The position numbers were made by a program, and so were the translations under genes. Shown here piece by piece: positions 26,672-35,913 of a stretch of DNA of 64,000 bases (its first letter is position 1; each line of letters starts with the position of its first letter). The DNA comes from Elusimicrobiota bacterium (lineage in GTDB: Bacteria; Elusimicrobiota; Elusimicrobia; UBA1565; UBA9628): the NCBI GenBank assembly GCA_016218545.1, contig JACRDQ010000032.1, forward strand, positions 62,001-126,000. Direction: 5' to 3'. Under the pieces are notes generated by a model. It was given only the letters and a program-made list of their open reading frames with translations. It had not been told where the DNA came from and did not search any database.

Positions 26672-29600
26672 ATGAGGATGATGAAGGCCCTGGCGCTGCT
26701 GTCTTTCGCGCTGGCCGCGTCGGCGTGGTGCGCGAGGTTCGGGGACGCGGCCATGCCGCCGCCGCTCGAGCGCATGAGGAACGCCATCACGGACGAGCAG
26801 AGGAAGGCCTCGGCCGCCCTGCGCAAGAGCAGCCTGGGGAAGATGGGCGCGCAGGACTACGGCGGCGCCACCCTCAACAACGGCCAACTCGCCACGGTCT
26901 GCCCTCCGGCCGCGCCCGGAGGCACGCCGGACTACTTCAACTGCGGCAACTTCGCCAACAGCCCTCTTCCGGAGGTCGTGGGCGGGGTGCTGACCGGAGG
27001 CATGAGGAAGTTCGTAGACACCTTGCCCGGGGTCGGGCCCCAGAACGCCAACAACCTGGGCCAGTACATCCCCATCGCCACCGCAGACCAAGGGACCTAT
27101 CCGGGCTCGGACTACTATCAGATCGGGCTCGTGGACTATACCCAGCAGATGCACTCGGACATCCCGCCGACCAAGCTGAGGGGCTACAAGGACCTGGCAG
27201 GCGGGGACGGCAAGGCCCATTACCTGGGACCCTTGATCATCGCCCAGCGCGACCGGCCGGTCAGGATCAAGTTCACGAACCAGCTCGGCGCCAACGCCGC
27301 GGGCAGCCTCCACCTGCCCGTGGACAAGACCGTGATGGGCGCGGGCATGGGCCCGGACGGGATGAACGAGTTCACCACTAACAGGGCCACGATCCACCTG
27401 CACGGCGGGGACAACCCGTGGATCAGCGACGGCACGCCGCACCAGTGGATCACGCCGGCAGGGGAGAACACCCCCTACCAGAGGGGCGTGAGCGTCCAGA
27501 ACGTGCCGGACATGCCGGATCCGGGGCCAGGGGCCTCGACCTGGTACTGGCCCAACCAGCAGAGCAACAGGCTCATGTTCTACCACGACCACTCATGGGG
27601 CATCACGCGCTTGAACGTCTATGCAGGCGAGGCGGCCGGGTATCTCCTGACCGACCCGGTGGAGGAGGGCTTGATCGACTCGGGCGTGCTTCCCAACCTG
27701 GGCGGGGTGTACCGCTACGGCGTGCCCCTGATCATCCAGGACAAGACCTTCGTGCCGACCCCCAAGCAGCTCGCCAACCAGGACCCGACCTGGGACTCCG
27801 CCAAGTGGGGGGGCTTCGGCAACCTGTGGTTCCCGCACGTCTACATGCCCAACCAGAACCCGGTCATGGAGGACGGGATGAACCCCTTCGGCCGGTGGCA
27901 CTACGGCCCCTGGTTCTGGCCTCCGGTCATGCCGACCCACGGCCCCAACCCTGACGGGACTCCGGGAGTGCCCGTGCCCTCCATCACGGTCGAGTCCTGG
28001 CTGGACACGCCGGTCATCAACGGCACGGCCTACCCGGTCCTGCAGGTGGCCAGGCGGGCGTACCGGTTCCGCATCCTCAACGCCTCCAATGACCGGATGT
28101 TCAACCTCTCGCTCCACTACGTGGACCCGGAGCATCCGACCGAGGTGAGGATGGTCCCGTTCAAGAAGTCCCTGGCCGTTCCGAGCCACTATCCGCCGGC
28201 TGACAGCAGGGAAGGCGGGATCCCCGACCCCACGCTCCTGGGGCCTGAGATGATCCAGATCGGGACCGAGGGCGGGCTCCTGCCCGAGGCGGTCAGCATC
28301 CCGAGCACGCCCGTCGGTTTCGACCGCGATCCCATGAGCATGACGGTCCTGGGCATCAAGGAGAAGGGGGTGTTCCTGGGCTGCGCGGAGAGAGCCGACG
28401 TGATCGTGGACTTCTCACAGGTGCCTGAGGGCGCCAAGCTCATCCTCTATAATGACGCGCCCGCTGCTGTCCCGGCCGGGGACTATCGCAACGACTACTA
28501 TACCGGGGCCGTGGACCGGTCCGATTGGGGAGGAGCCCCCTCCACCCAGGAGGGCTACGGCCCCAACACCCGGACCCTCATGATGTTCGTGGCAGCCGGG
28601 CCCGCCGCGGCGCCTTTCAACAAGGCCGCCCTGGAGGCGGCCCTGCCGGCCGCGTTCGCCGCGTCCCAGCCGCCCCTCATCGTGCCTGAGGGCCAGTATG
28701 TCCGCCTGCACGACCAGTTCATCTCGGTCAGCACGGCCGTGGGTTCGGCTCCCGTGTCCCTCTGGATGGAGCAGAAGAACATCTCGGAGGAGATCGAGCC
28801 GGAATACGGCAGGATGTACGCCACCCTGGGACTCAACCACAACATCGCGAACTTCAACCAGGAGAACATGATCATGATGGGGGTCAACGACCCCCAGACC
28901 GAGATCGTCAAGGACGGGGAGACCCAGGTGTGGAAGATCACGCACAACGGGGTGGACACCCATCCCATCCACTTCCACCTCTGGAACGTCCAGCTCATCA
29001 ACAGGGTGGACTGGGCCGGGACCATCAAGCCGCCGGACCCCAATGAGCGCGGCTGGAAGGAGACCGTGCGGATGAACCCGCTGGAGGACGTCATCGTGGC
29101 GTTGAGGCCCAAGCTCGCCACCGTGCCCTTCGAGCTTCCGCGCAGCGTGCGGCCCCTGAACCCTGCCGAGCCCATCGGCAGCAGGATGGGGTTCAAGAAC
29201 ATGGACTGGCAGTCCATGCCCATCGTGGTGGAGAACAGGCTGACGGACTTCGGCTACGAGTATACCTGGCACTGCCACATCCTCGGCCACGAGGAGAACG
29301 ACATGATGCGGCCGGTCGCCATCGAGATCATGCCGACCACCGCGACCATCACGGGCGTCTCGCTGGGCCCCACCTGGGCGCAGATCAACTTCGACGAGCC
29401 CTTGATGGGAGGCGCGACCTGGATGAACTACACGGTGACCGCCAACCCGGGGAACATCATCGCGACCAGGGGCGCGGCCATGCAGGCCATCACGGACCAG
29501 AGCGCGAGCTCCATCACCGTGCACGGCCTGACCACCGGCATCCCCTATACCTTCACGCTCGCGGCCGCCAACCGGGTGGGCCAGACCGTGACCCCGGCCT

Positions 29601-30169
29601 TCGGCCCGGCCACGCCCACGGCCGTGCCCGACCCGCCGTTCAACGTGGTGGCCACGGCCGCGGACGGCGCCGCGGTCGTGCGCTTCGACGCGCCCGCTGA
29701 CAACGGGAGCCCCATCCTCTCCTATACCGTGACCTCGGGCCCGGACGTGCGCACGGCCGCGGGAGCGGGCAGTCCCATCACGGTCCCTGGGCTGGAGAAC
29801 GGGCTGGCCTACTACTTCACGGTCACGGCGGCCAACGCCAACGGCGAGAGCGCCGCGTCGGCCCAGTCCAACACGGTGATCCCGACCGCGGGTCCCCTGC
29901 CGCCCACGAACCTCCGGGTGGCGACCGCGGCCAACAACTACGCCGTGCTCCGCTGGACGGATGCCGCGGTCAACGAGCAGGGCTACACCGTGGAGTGGAG
30001 CGCCGACGGCGGGGCCACCTGGAATCCGGCGGGAACGACCGGCGCCAATGCCAGCTACTTCCGCTTGAACGGGCTGGGGAGCAGGACCAAGTACCTGGCC
30101 CGGGTTCAGTCCTTCAACGCCAACGGCGCCTCGGCCTTCACGAGCGCGGTCACGGTGGTCACGAGATGA
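26672..30169 (+). CDS. Multicopper oxidase with two C-terminal Fn3 domains (second of tandem pair)
   Basis: This 1165-residue protein has exactly the length of its upstream paralogue and the same start context (AGGAG, 7 bp, ATG). The copper motifs are HLHGG, HDH, HPIHFHL and HCHILGHEENDM. The third motif ends in Leu where the paralogue has Gly. The N-terminal third and the Fn3 tail are almost identical between the copies at DNA level. The section around residues 700-760 differs strongly (for example MEQKNISEE against IEKKTIAEE). That mosaic suggests gene conversion with one segment under different selection, possibly a substrate loop. Exported; role in metal or electron transfer inferred. Confidence 0.85.
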   Translation: MRMMKALALLSFALAASAWCARFGDAAMPPPLERMRNAITDEQRKASAALRKSSLGKMGAQDYGGATLNNGQLATVCPPAAPGGTPDYFNCGNFANSPLPEVVGGVLTGGMRKFVDTLPGVGPQNANNLGQYIPIATADQGTYPGSDYYQIGLVDYTQQMHSDIPPTKLRGYKDLAGGDGKAHYLGPLIIAQRDRPVRIKFTNQLGANAAGSLHLPVDKTVMGAGMGPDGMNEFTTNRATIHLHGGDNPWISDGTPHQWITPAGENTPYQRGVSVQNVPDMPDPGPGASTWYWPNQQSNRLMFYHDHSWGITRLNVYAGEAAGYLLTDPVEEGLIDSGVLPNLGGVYRYGVPLIIQDKTFVPTPKQLANQDPTWDSAKWGGFGNLWFPHVYMPNQNPVMEDGMNPFGRWHYGPWFWPPVMPTHGPNPDGTPGVPVPSITVESWLDTPVINGTAYPVLQVARRAYRFRILNASNDRMFNLSLHYVDPEHPTEVRMVPFKKSLAVPSHYPPADSREGGIPDPTLLGPEMIQIGTEGGLLPEAVSIPSTPVGFDRDPMSMTVLGIKEKGVFLGCAERADVIVDFSQVPEGAKLILYNDAPAAVPAGDYRNDYYTGAVDRSDWGGAPSTQEGYGPNTRTLMMFVAAGPAAAPFNKAALEAALPAAFAASQPPLIVPEGQYVRLHDQFISVSTAVGSAPVSLWMEQKNISEEIEPEYGRMYATLGLNHNIANFNQENMIMMGVNDPQTEIVKDGETQVWKITHNGVDTHPIHFHLWNVQLINRVDWAGTIKPPDPNERGWKETVRMNPLEDVIVALRPKLATVPFELPRSVRPLNPAEPIGSRMGFKNMDWQSMPIVVENRLTDFGYEYTWHCHILGHEENDMMRPVAIEIMPTTATITGVSLGPTWAQINFDEPLMGGATWMNYTVTANPGNIIATRGAAMQAITDQSASSITVHGLTTGIPYTFTLAAANRVGQTVTPAFGPATPTAVPDPPFNVVATAADGAAVVRFDAPADNGSPILSYTVTSGPDVRTAAGAGSPITVPGLENGLAYYFTVTAANANGESAASAQSNTVIPTAGPLPPTNLRVATAANNYAVLRWTDAAVNEQGYTVEWSADGGATWNPAGTTGANASYFRLNGLGSRTKYLARVQSFNANGASAFTSAVTVVTR

Positions 30170-30633
30170 CGGACGGGACGCCCGCCTGCGCGCGGGCGGA
30201 CGGCCTCAAGGGGAGGGTGTCCATCGTCGTTCGATCCGACGAGGACATCCTCTCCGCGGGCAGGCTCTCGCGAGACCTGTGCTGGTGCGTGGGCCTGGGC
30301 CACAGGGAAGCCTTCCGCGCCTCCATGGGCGTGACCGAACTGGCCAGCTACCTCCTGCGCGCGAGCCAGGGAGAGGGCCGGCTCGTGCTCCAGGCCAGCA
30401 TGGGCGAGGGGGGGCGAGAATTCTCGGTGCAGGCCGAGCTTCCCGCCGCCCATGGGACCGGACAGGCCGGCCAGCACGGCTGGCCCGACCTGCAGGGCTA
30501 TCTGGACTCCTGCCGCATCAGCCAGTCGGAAGGCGGCAAGAGCGTGCTGCTGGCCGGCTGCTCCAGGCCGGCCGTCGGGAAAGCCGCGTCCGCGGCCTCC
30601 AGCCTTGATGCTGGTTTGACACTCCACCGCTAA
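30166..30633 (+). CDS. Degenerate RsbT/SpoIIAB-like regulatory protein
   Basis: The 155-residue protein overlaps the oxidase stop by ATGA. It has the N-terminal pattern of anti-sigma regulatory kinases (GRVSIVVRSDEDILSAGRL, then a Gly and GVTELASYLLR). The usual N-box E-L-x-x-N is changed here to ELASY, and no DxGxG or glycine-rich ATP lid is present. It is paralogous to the protein at 43837-44337 (SIAIESREDALCAQRMSRDL). ATP binding is therefore doubtful; it may be a non-catalytic partner-binding domain. Its last 30 bases carry the tandem box of the next promoter. Confidence 0.5.
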   Translation: MTDGTPACARADGLKGRVSIVVRSDEDILSAGRLSRDLCWCVGLGHREAFRASMGVTELASYLLRASQGEGRLVLQASMGEGGREFSVQAELPAAHGTGQAGQHGWPDLQGYLDSCRISQSEGGKSVLLAGCSRPAVGKAASAASSLDAGLTLHR

Positions 30634-30636
30634 GCT
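30604..30636 (+). promoter_or_regulatory. Tandem TTTGAC-type box and -10, for the TonB-receptor operon
   Basis: CTTGAT (30604-30609) and TTTGAC (30615-30620) are 11 bp apart; 10 bp later is TAAGCT (30631-30636). The receptor ATG is only 7 nt downstream, implying a leaderless or nearly leaderless mRNA. The box overlaps the end of the upstream gene. Confidence 0.65.
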
Positions 30637-30643
30637 CTCTAGT

Positions 30644-32758
30644 ATGAGAGAACGGATCGCGTGGTCGGTGGTGTTCCTGGCGCTGGGCGGACGGGCGGCA
30701 GCCGGTCAGGAGGTCATGACGGTCGAGCCCGTGGTGGTCCTGGGCGAGGCCGAGCAGGCTCCCGCGGCGCGGAGCATCTCCCGCGTCGAGCGCAGGGACA
30801 TCGAGACCACGGACTCCTTCAGCTTGAAGGAGCTCCTCGACTCCACCCCCGGGGTCTTCCTCAAGCAGTCCAACGGCCCGCGGGACATGAGCATCTCCAT
30901 CAGGGGCTCCGGGGCCAAGACGAGCTTCGCGGTGCGCAACATCAAGATGTACGAGGACTGGTTCCCCTTGACCCAGTCCGACGGCCTCTCCAGGACCGAC
31001 CTCAACGACCCCAACGCCTACGAGGGCATCGACGTGTTCCGCGGACCCTCCTCGGCCATGTACGACAACTACGCGCTCGGCGGAGCGGTCAATTTCAGGA
31101 GCAGGCGGGGCCGGGACATCGACGGCTTCGACCTCGGGACCGCGGCCGGGAGCTACGGCTATCAGAACCACTACGCGCACGCGGGCAGGGCCTACGACCG
31201 GTTCGAGTACGCGGCCTTCGCCAGCCTCGTGAGGGGCGACGGCCACATCAACCATGCCGGCTACACCACCGTGACCCAGGACCTGACCGCGGTCTTCACC
31301 CCGGACGAGAGCAGGACCATCACGCTCAAGTTCCTGAACAACGACCTCAAGAGCCAGCATCCAGCCAGGCTCACCAAGATGGATTTCAACAACGATTCCC
31401 GGAGCGCGGGCAACACGTTCGTGACCGGGGTGGGGTCCGTGCCGACCCAGCGCGCGGCCCAGGGCCGGGAGGACCGCCGCACCATCGCGGGAGCCCGCTA
31501 CGAGCAGCGCTTCGGCTCGGGGACCAAGGTGCGCGCTCTCGGGGCCTACGACGTCAAGGACATCAACCAGACCGGCGGCACCATCGGCGACAACGTCAAC
31601 CCGGACTTCCATCACTACGCGGACGTGACGCACGAGGCGGACGTCCTCGGCGTGAAGGGGACGCACTATGCCGGCGCCTTCTTCAACTATATGGAGCAGG
31701 AGGCCAACAGCTACCGCAACCTGGCGGATTCCAAGGGCACCCGCGGAGCCCTGCAGTCCCAGACCAGGGGCTACCACCGCAACTATGGGGCGCGCCTCCG
31801 CTCGGAGCTGAGGTTCTCCGAGCTCTGGACGGGCGTCCTGGCCCTGGGGGTCGAGCACTCCAAGGTGAAGGCCAACGTGCAGAGCCGGGCGGCTGCCGAG
31901 TCCTACTCCAGGGTGGACGTGGACCGCAGCTTCTTCAACGCCGCCCCTGAGGCGGGCCTCACCTTCGAGCCCTGGAAGAGCCTCAAGGCCAGGGCGCGCC
32001 TGGGCATGGGGTACGGCATCCCGGGCATCAGCCAGCTCACCACCACGGCGGACGGGCTCTCGGGCAACAACGCCTCCTTGAAGACGCAGCGCAACCTCGG
32101 CATGGAGGTGGGCGCGTCCGGGAACGTCCTGGACATGCTCTCCTATGATGCCGCCCTTTACTACGAGTTCTTCTACGACGAGTTCGTGACCCAGTCCCCT
32201 GGGGCCGGGCTGTCGAACTTCACGGCCAATGCCCCCAGGTCGGAGCACCGGGGGGTCGAGCTTTGGCTGGAGGCACGGCCGGGCTTTGGGCTCTTCTGCA
32301 ACGGGGCCTGGACCTTCAACGACCACGTCTACAGGAGCTTCGACGAGGTCCTCGGGCCGGGCGACGTCCGGGACCGGGCCGGCAACAGGATCCCCGGGGT
32401 GGAGCGCCACGTCGTGAACTTCAGGCTGGGCCGCGAGGCCAAGGGCCTGCCGGGCGGGTGGCTGGAGCTCAACCACGTGGCGAGCTTCCAGGTCAACAAC
32501 AGCAACACCCTCACGACCGAGCCCTACGCGCTCCTCAACGCGAACCTCAACTACTCCCTGGAGCTTCCCGGCTCGTTCCTGAAGAAGCTCTCCTTCTTCT
32601 TCGACGTCCGCAACCTCCTCGACCTGACCTACCAGGCCTCGGCCGTCACCGTGGCGGACGCGGCCGCCGACACCGCCGCGACCCTGCTGACGGGCAAGAC
32701 CGCCTTCCTGGCAGGGCCGGGCAGGCAGTTCTCGGGGGGGTTGAAGGCGCACTTCTGA
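30644..32758 (+). CDS. TonB-dependent outer-membrane receptor
   Basis: The 704-residue protein has a signal peptide (MRERIAWSVVFLALGG), a plausible TonB box (EPVVVLGE), and a plug domain (SLKELLDSTPGVFLKQ, SIRGSG, VFRGPSSAMYDNYALGGAV). A 22-strand-type barrel ends in GGLKAHF, with the C-terminal Phe typical of outer-membrane proteins. It imports a siderophore, metal chelate or other large ligand using energy from the ExbB-ExbD-TonB genes directly downstream. No Shine-Dalgarno precedes the ATG, consistent with the leaderless promoter. The ligand is unknown; iron or copper is suggested by the neighbouring metalloproteins. Confidence 0.9.
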   Translation: MRERIAWSVVFLALGGRAAAGQEVMTVEPVVVLGEAEQAPAARSISRVERRDIETTDSFSLKELLDSTPGVFLKQSNGPRDMSISIRGSGAKTSFAVRNIKMYEDWFPLTQSDGLSRTDLNDPNAYEGIDVFRGPSSAMYDNYALGGAVNFRSRRGRDIDGFDLGTAAGSYGYQNHYAHAGRAYDRFEYAAFASLVRGDGHINHAGYTTVTQDLTAVFTPDESRTITLKFLNNDLKSQHPARLTKMDFNNDSRSAGNTFVTGVGSVPTQRAAQGREDRRTIAGARYEQRFGSGTKVRALGAYDVKDINQTGGTIGDNVNPDFHHYADVTHEADVLGVKGTHYAGAFFNYMEQEANSYRNLADSKGTRGALQSQTRGYHRNYGARLRSELRFSELWTGVLALGVEHSKVKANVQSRAAAESYSRVDVDRSFFNAAPEAGLTFEPWKSLKARARLGMGYGIPGISQLTTTADGLSGNNASLKTQRNLGMEVGASGNVLDMLSYDAALYYEFFYDEFVTQSPGAGLSNFTANAPRSEHRGVELWLEARPGFGLFCNGAWTFNDHVYRSFDEVLGPGDVRDRAGNRIPGVERHVVNFRLGREAKGLPGGWLELNHVASFQVNNSNTLTTEPYALLNANLNYSLELPGSFLKKLSFFFDVRNLLDLTYQASAVTVADAAADTAATLLTGKTAFLAGPGRQFSGGLKAHF

Positions 32759-32772
32759 ATCAGGGGGAGGTC

Positions 32773-33396
<624 letters not shown>

Positions 33397-33798
33397 ATGG
33401 CCGCCATCCAGGGCGCGGGCAGGAAGATCGTGGGGATCAACATCACTCCCCTCGTGGATATCGTGCTGGTCCTGCTGATCATCACCATGGCCACGGCCGA
33501 GCTCATCGCGCGCGGGGGCATCGACCTGAGCCTTCCCAAGACGGAGCAGCCCCATCCGGTCGGCGCCCGCGCCGCGCGCGTGGAGCTCCGGGCGGACAAG
33601 ACCCTGCGCGTCGATGAGCGCCGGGTGTCCCGCCAGGAGCTGCGCGACGCCCTGGCGGGCCTGGCCACGGCGCACTCCAACCTGGCCGTGACCCTGGCCG
33701 CCGACCAGCGCTGCTCCTGGTCGGAGGTGGCGGACGTCCTGGACCTGGCCAGGGGAGCGGGGGTGCGGCTTCTCGCATGCGAAGTGGAGCCGAAATGA
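33397..33798 (+). CDS. exbD: ExbD/TolR-family protein
   Basis: The 133-residue protein has one membrane helix (about 17-38) with the essential proton-carrying Asp in TPLVDIVLVLL, and a small periplasmic domain ending with WSEVADVLDLARGAGV. It begins in the base after the exbB stop and its stop overlaps the tonB ATG, so translation is coupled across the three genes. It works with ExbB and TonB in the inner membrane. Confidence 0.92.
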   Translation: MAAIQGAGRKIVGINITPLVDIVLVLLIITMATAELIARGGIDLSLPKTEQPHPVGARAARVELRADKTLRVDERRVSRQELRDALAGLATAHSNLAVTLAADQRCSWSEVADVLDLARGAGVRLLACEVEPK

Positions 33799-34451
33799 GC
33801 GAGGGAGCCCTGCTCTGGCTGGGCATGGGAGCCTCGGCCTGCGTGCACTCGGCCGTGGCGGCCGGCGTCCTGCTCCTGCCTCCGGCGGGCCCCTCGAGGA
33901 CCGTGGCTTTCGACTTGACGAACCCCGTGCGCATGTCGGCTCCCAAGCCCCGGGCCCGGTCCGCCGCGGCCGCGCCGCGGCCCAAGCCCAAGGCCGAGCC
34001 TGCGTGGCCGGCGCCCGGCCCGGCCAAGCCTGAGACGGCGGCCGCTCCCGAGCCTCCTCCCGAGCCCGAGCAGGCTTCGACAGGCCAGGCTTCCGCGGAC
34101 GCTGCGCAGGGCCCGGCCGCGAGCGCCGGGTCCGCCGGCCCGGCTGAAGACGGAGCCCGGTTCACGGTCCGGCCCAGGCTCTTGAACCTGCGGGAGCTCG
34201 CCGTCGTGCTCAGGCGCTCCTATCCCGCGAGGGAGCGCGCGGCCGGCATCCAGGGGACCGTCATCCTGGACCTGGCGCTGGCTGAGGACGGCAGGGTGAC
34301 CGAGGTCAAGGTGGTCGGCTCCGCGGGCTCGGCGTTCGACGAGGCCGCCCTAGGCGTGGCCAAGCTCCTGCGCTACTCTCCCGCCAAGGTGGGAAGGCTC
34401 GCGGTCGCCTGCCGGATCCGTCAGGCGATCGCGTTCAAGCTGGGGGTCTGA
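33795..34451 (+). CDS. tonB: TonB energy-transducing protein
   Basis: The 218-residue protein starts at the ATG overlapping the exbD stop. It has one N-terminal membrane segment (VHSAVAAGVLLLPP), a Pro/Ala/Lys-rich periplasm-spanning linker (about 45-115), and a C-terminal TonB domain (RERAAGIQGTVILDLAL, DGRVTEVKVVGSAG, DEAALGVAKLLRYSPAK). The His in the membrane segment that couples to ExbB is present. It would drive the receptor encoded at the head of the operon. Confidence 0.88.
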   Translation: MSEGALLWLGMGASACVHSAVAAGVLLLPPAGPSRTVAFDLTNPVRMSAPKPRARSAAAAPRPKPKAEPAWPAPGPAKPETAAAPEPPPEPEQASTGQASADAAQGPAASAGSAGPAEDGARFTVRPRLLNLRELAVVLRRSYPARERAAGIQGTVILDLALAEDGRVTEVKVVGSAGSAFDEAALGVAKLLRYSPAKVGRLAVACRIRQAIAFKLGV

Positions 34452-34918
34452 TGTCCGACCAGACCCGCGCCTGGCTGCTGCGTCTCGTGTGTGCCGCGGT
34501 CGGATCGGCCGCAGCGAGCGGATTCGCCCGGATGAGCCTGCCGGGGTATCTGCACGGCTCCGTCCAGGCGGTCAGGGGGGCGGAACCCGCGACCCTCACG
34601 GTCGGGGAGTCGGGACGGCAGGTCCTCGCCCTTTCCATCGTGAACGCGGCAGGGACGCGGGACCTCTCGGTGCGGATGGACGGGGCCAGGGTCACCAGCT
34701 GGCTTCCAGCCGTGGTCCGGCTGCCGGGCCTAGCCGGCATCGGATTCGAGGAGGGCAGGTTCAAGGCCGTGCCTCCGGGCAAGAAGCTTCCCGTCTACGT
34801 CGTGCTGGCCGCGGACCAAGCCCGGGCGAGGCTCGAGCTCGTAGACGCCTCGGACGGCTCCGTGATCCGTTCCGCGCAGATCGCGCGAGGGAAGGTCCAT
34901 GGCCTGCGCCATCACTGA
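34451..34918 (+). CDS. Exported protein, possible Ig-like partner of the ferredoxin protein
   Basis: The 155-residue protein shares one base with the tonB stop (TGATG). It has an N-terminal hydrophobic stretch (LLRLVCAAVGSAAASG) and a beta-rich domain with RQVLALSIVNAAG and KLPVYVVLAADQ, which resembles Ig-like accessory domains. In CcoG/FixG proteins an Ig-like domain is fused at the C-terminus of the ferredoxin part. Here the NapH/CcoG-like gene follows with a 20-bp overlap, so this could be the same module as a separate chain. That link is an inference; no family is certain. Confidence 0.6.
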   Translation: MSDQTRAWLLRLVCAAVGSAAASGFARMSLPGYLHGSVQAVRGAEPATLTVGESGRQVLALSIVNAAGTRDLSVRMDGARVTSWLPAVVRLPGLAGIGFEEGRFKAVPPGKKLPVYVVLAADQARARLELVDASDGSVIRSAQIARGKVHGLRHH

Positions 34919-35744
34919 GCGGACCGAGCGGCCGTTCTCGAGCCTGCGGCGCTGGACCATCGCGGCCGGGATGGTCCTTTTCCTCTCGCCCCTGGCCCTG
35001 GTGCCCCAGCTCGTGGGCGAGGTCAACATGTGCGGGGCCGTGTGCCCGCGGCTCTTCATGATCATCCCGTCCTCGGGCGTGCTCGCAGGGCTGAGGGACA
35101 AGGTCGCGGCGGAGTGGTTCGGGGCCTCGCTCGTGGCCGTGAGCCTGCTGGTGACCTTCTTCTTGGGCAGGCTCTGGTGCGGCCACCTCTGCCCCATCGG
35201 CGGGGCCTCCGAGTACGTCAGCCGGCTGGTCCCGAGGCGCTTGAGGATCTCCTTCGCCTTCCTGGCCGCGCCCTGGTTCCGGTACGCTTACTTCGCGGTT
35301 TTCGTGGCCGGAGTCTGGCTGGGCATCGGAGCCATCGGGTGCAAGCTCTGCAACTACCGGATCATCCCCTTCCTGGCCGGGGCACCTTTCGTGCCCGGCT
35401 ACCGGACCTACCTGCTCTCGAGCGTGGGCCTGGCCGGGCTCATGACCGTGGTCCTGACGGGCTTCCTGGCCGACGGGGGCCGGGCCTACTGCAGCCTCTT
35501 GTGCCCTGTGGGAGCGCTCGACGGCATCGTCAACGCCCTGAGCGCCAAGCTGGGGTGGACGGCCAAGACCCGCACGGACCCGGAGCTCTGCGTGGGCTGC
35601 GGCGAGTGCGTGAAGGCCTGCATGGTCTCGGCCCTCGAGCTCGACGACGAGTGCAAGAGCCGGCGCGACCAGTCCTCCTGCATGTCCTGCAAGGAGTGCG
35701 TCAAGGTGTGCGCCCACGGAGCGATCCGCTATGGCCGGTCCTGA
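34899..35744 (+). CDS. NapH/CcoG-like membrane ferredoxin
   Basis: The 281-residue protein has four to five membrane helices, two CxxxCP motifs at membrane edges (CGHLCPIGG, CSLLCPVGA), another Cys pair (MCGAVCP), and at the C-terminus two full [4Fe-4S] motifs (CVGCGECVKAC, CMSCKECVKVC). This is the NapH/NosR-tail/CcoG pattern for quinol-to-ferredoxin electron transfer, or for copper reduction during oxidase assembly. Placement with TonB genes and near copper oxidases would fit copper or iron reduction, but that is inferred. It overlaps both neighbours. Confidence 0.82.
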   Translation: MACAITERTERPFSSLRRWTIAAGMVLFLSPLALVPQLVGEVNMCGAVCPRLFMIIPSSGVLAGLRDKVAAEWFGASLVAVSLLVTFFLGRLWCGHLCPIGGASEYVSRLVPRRLRISFAFLAAPWFRYAYFAVFVAGVWLGIGAIGCKLCNYRIIPFLAGAPFVPGYRTYLLSSVGLAGLMTVVLTGFLADGGRAYCSLLCPVGALDGIVNALSAKLGWTAKTRTDPELCVGCGECVKACMVSALELDDECKSRRDQSSCMSCKECVKVCAHGAIRYGRS

Positions 35745-35913
35745 CGCGCTGCGACGGGCCCTGTGCGGGGCCGCGGGGGTCTTGCTGGGACTGCTCCCCC
35801 TGGCCCGCTGCCCGGGAGGAGCGTGCCTCTCCTGCGGCGGGTGCGCGGCCGCCGCCGCGGTGGCGGGCTTGGCGGGCCTGGGGAGCTGGATGCGAAGGAG
35901 GAGGACGGTATGA
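35731..35913 (+). CDS. Small Cys-rich membrane protein
   Basis: The 60-residue frame exactly fills the space between its neighbours. Its ATG lies 14 bp before the end of the ferredoxin gene, and its stop overlaps the next ATG (ATGA). That spacing supports a real, coupled gene. It has a hydrophobic segment (ALCGAAGVLLGLLPLA), then CPGGACLSCGGC with C-x4-C-x2-C-x2-C spacing, a second hydrophobic Ala-rich helix, and a basic tail (MRRRRTV). The Cys cluster could bind a metal or an Fe-S cluster as a helper to the ferredoxin. No known family is recognised. Confidence 0.6.
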   Translation: MAGPDALRRALCGAAGVLLGLLPLARCPGGACLSCGGCAAAAAVAGLAGLGSWMRRRRTV

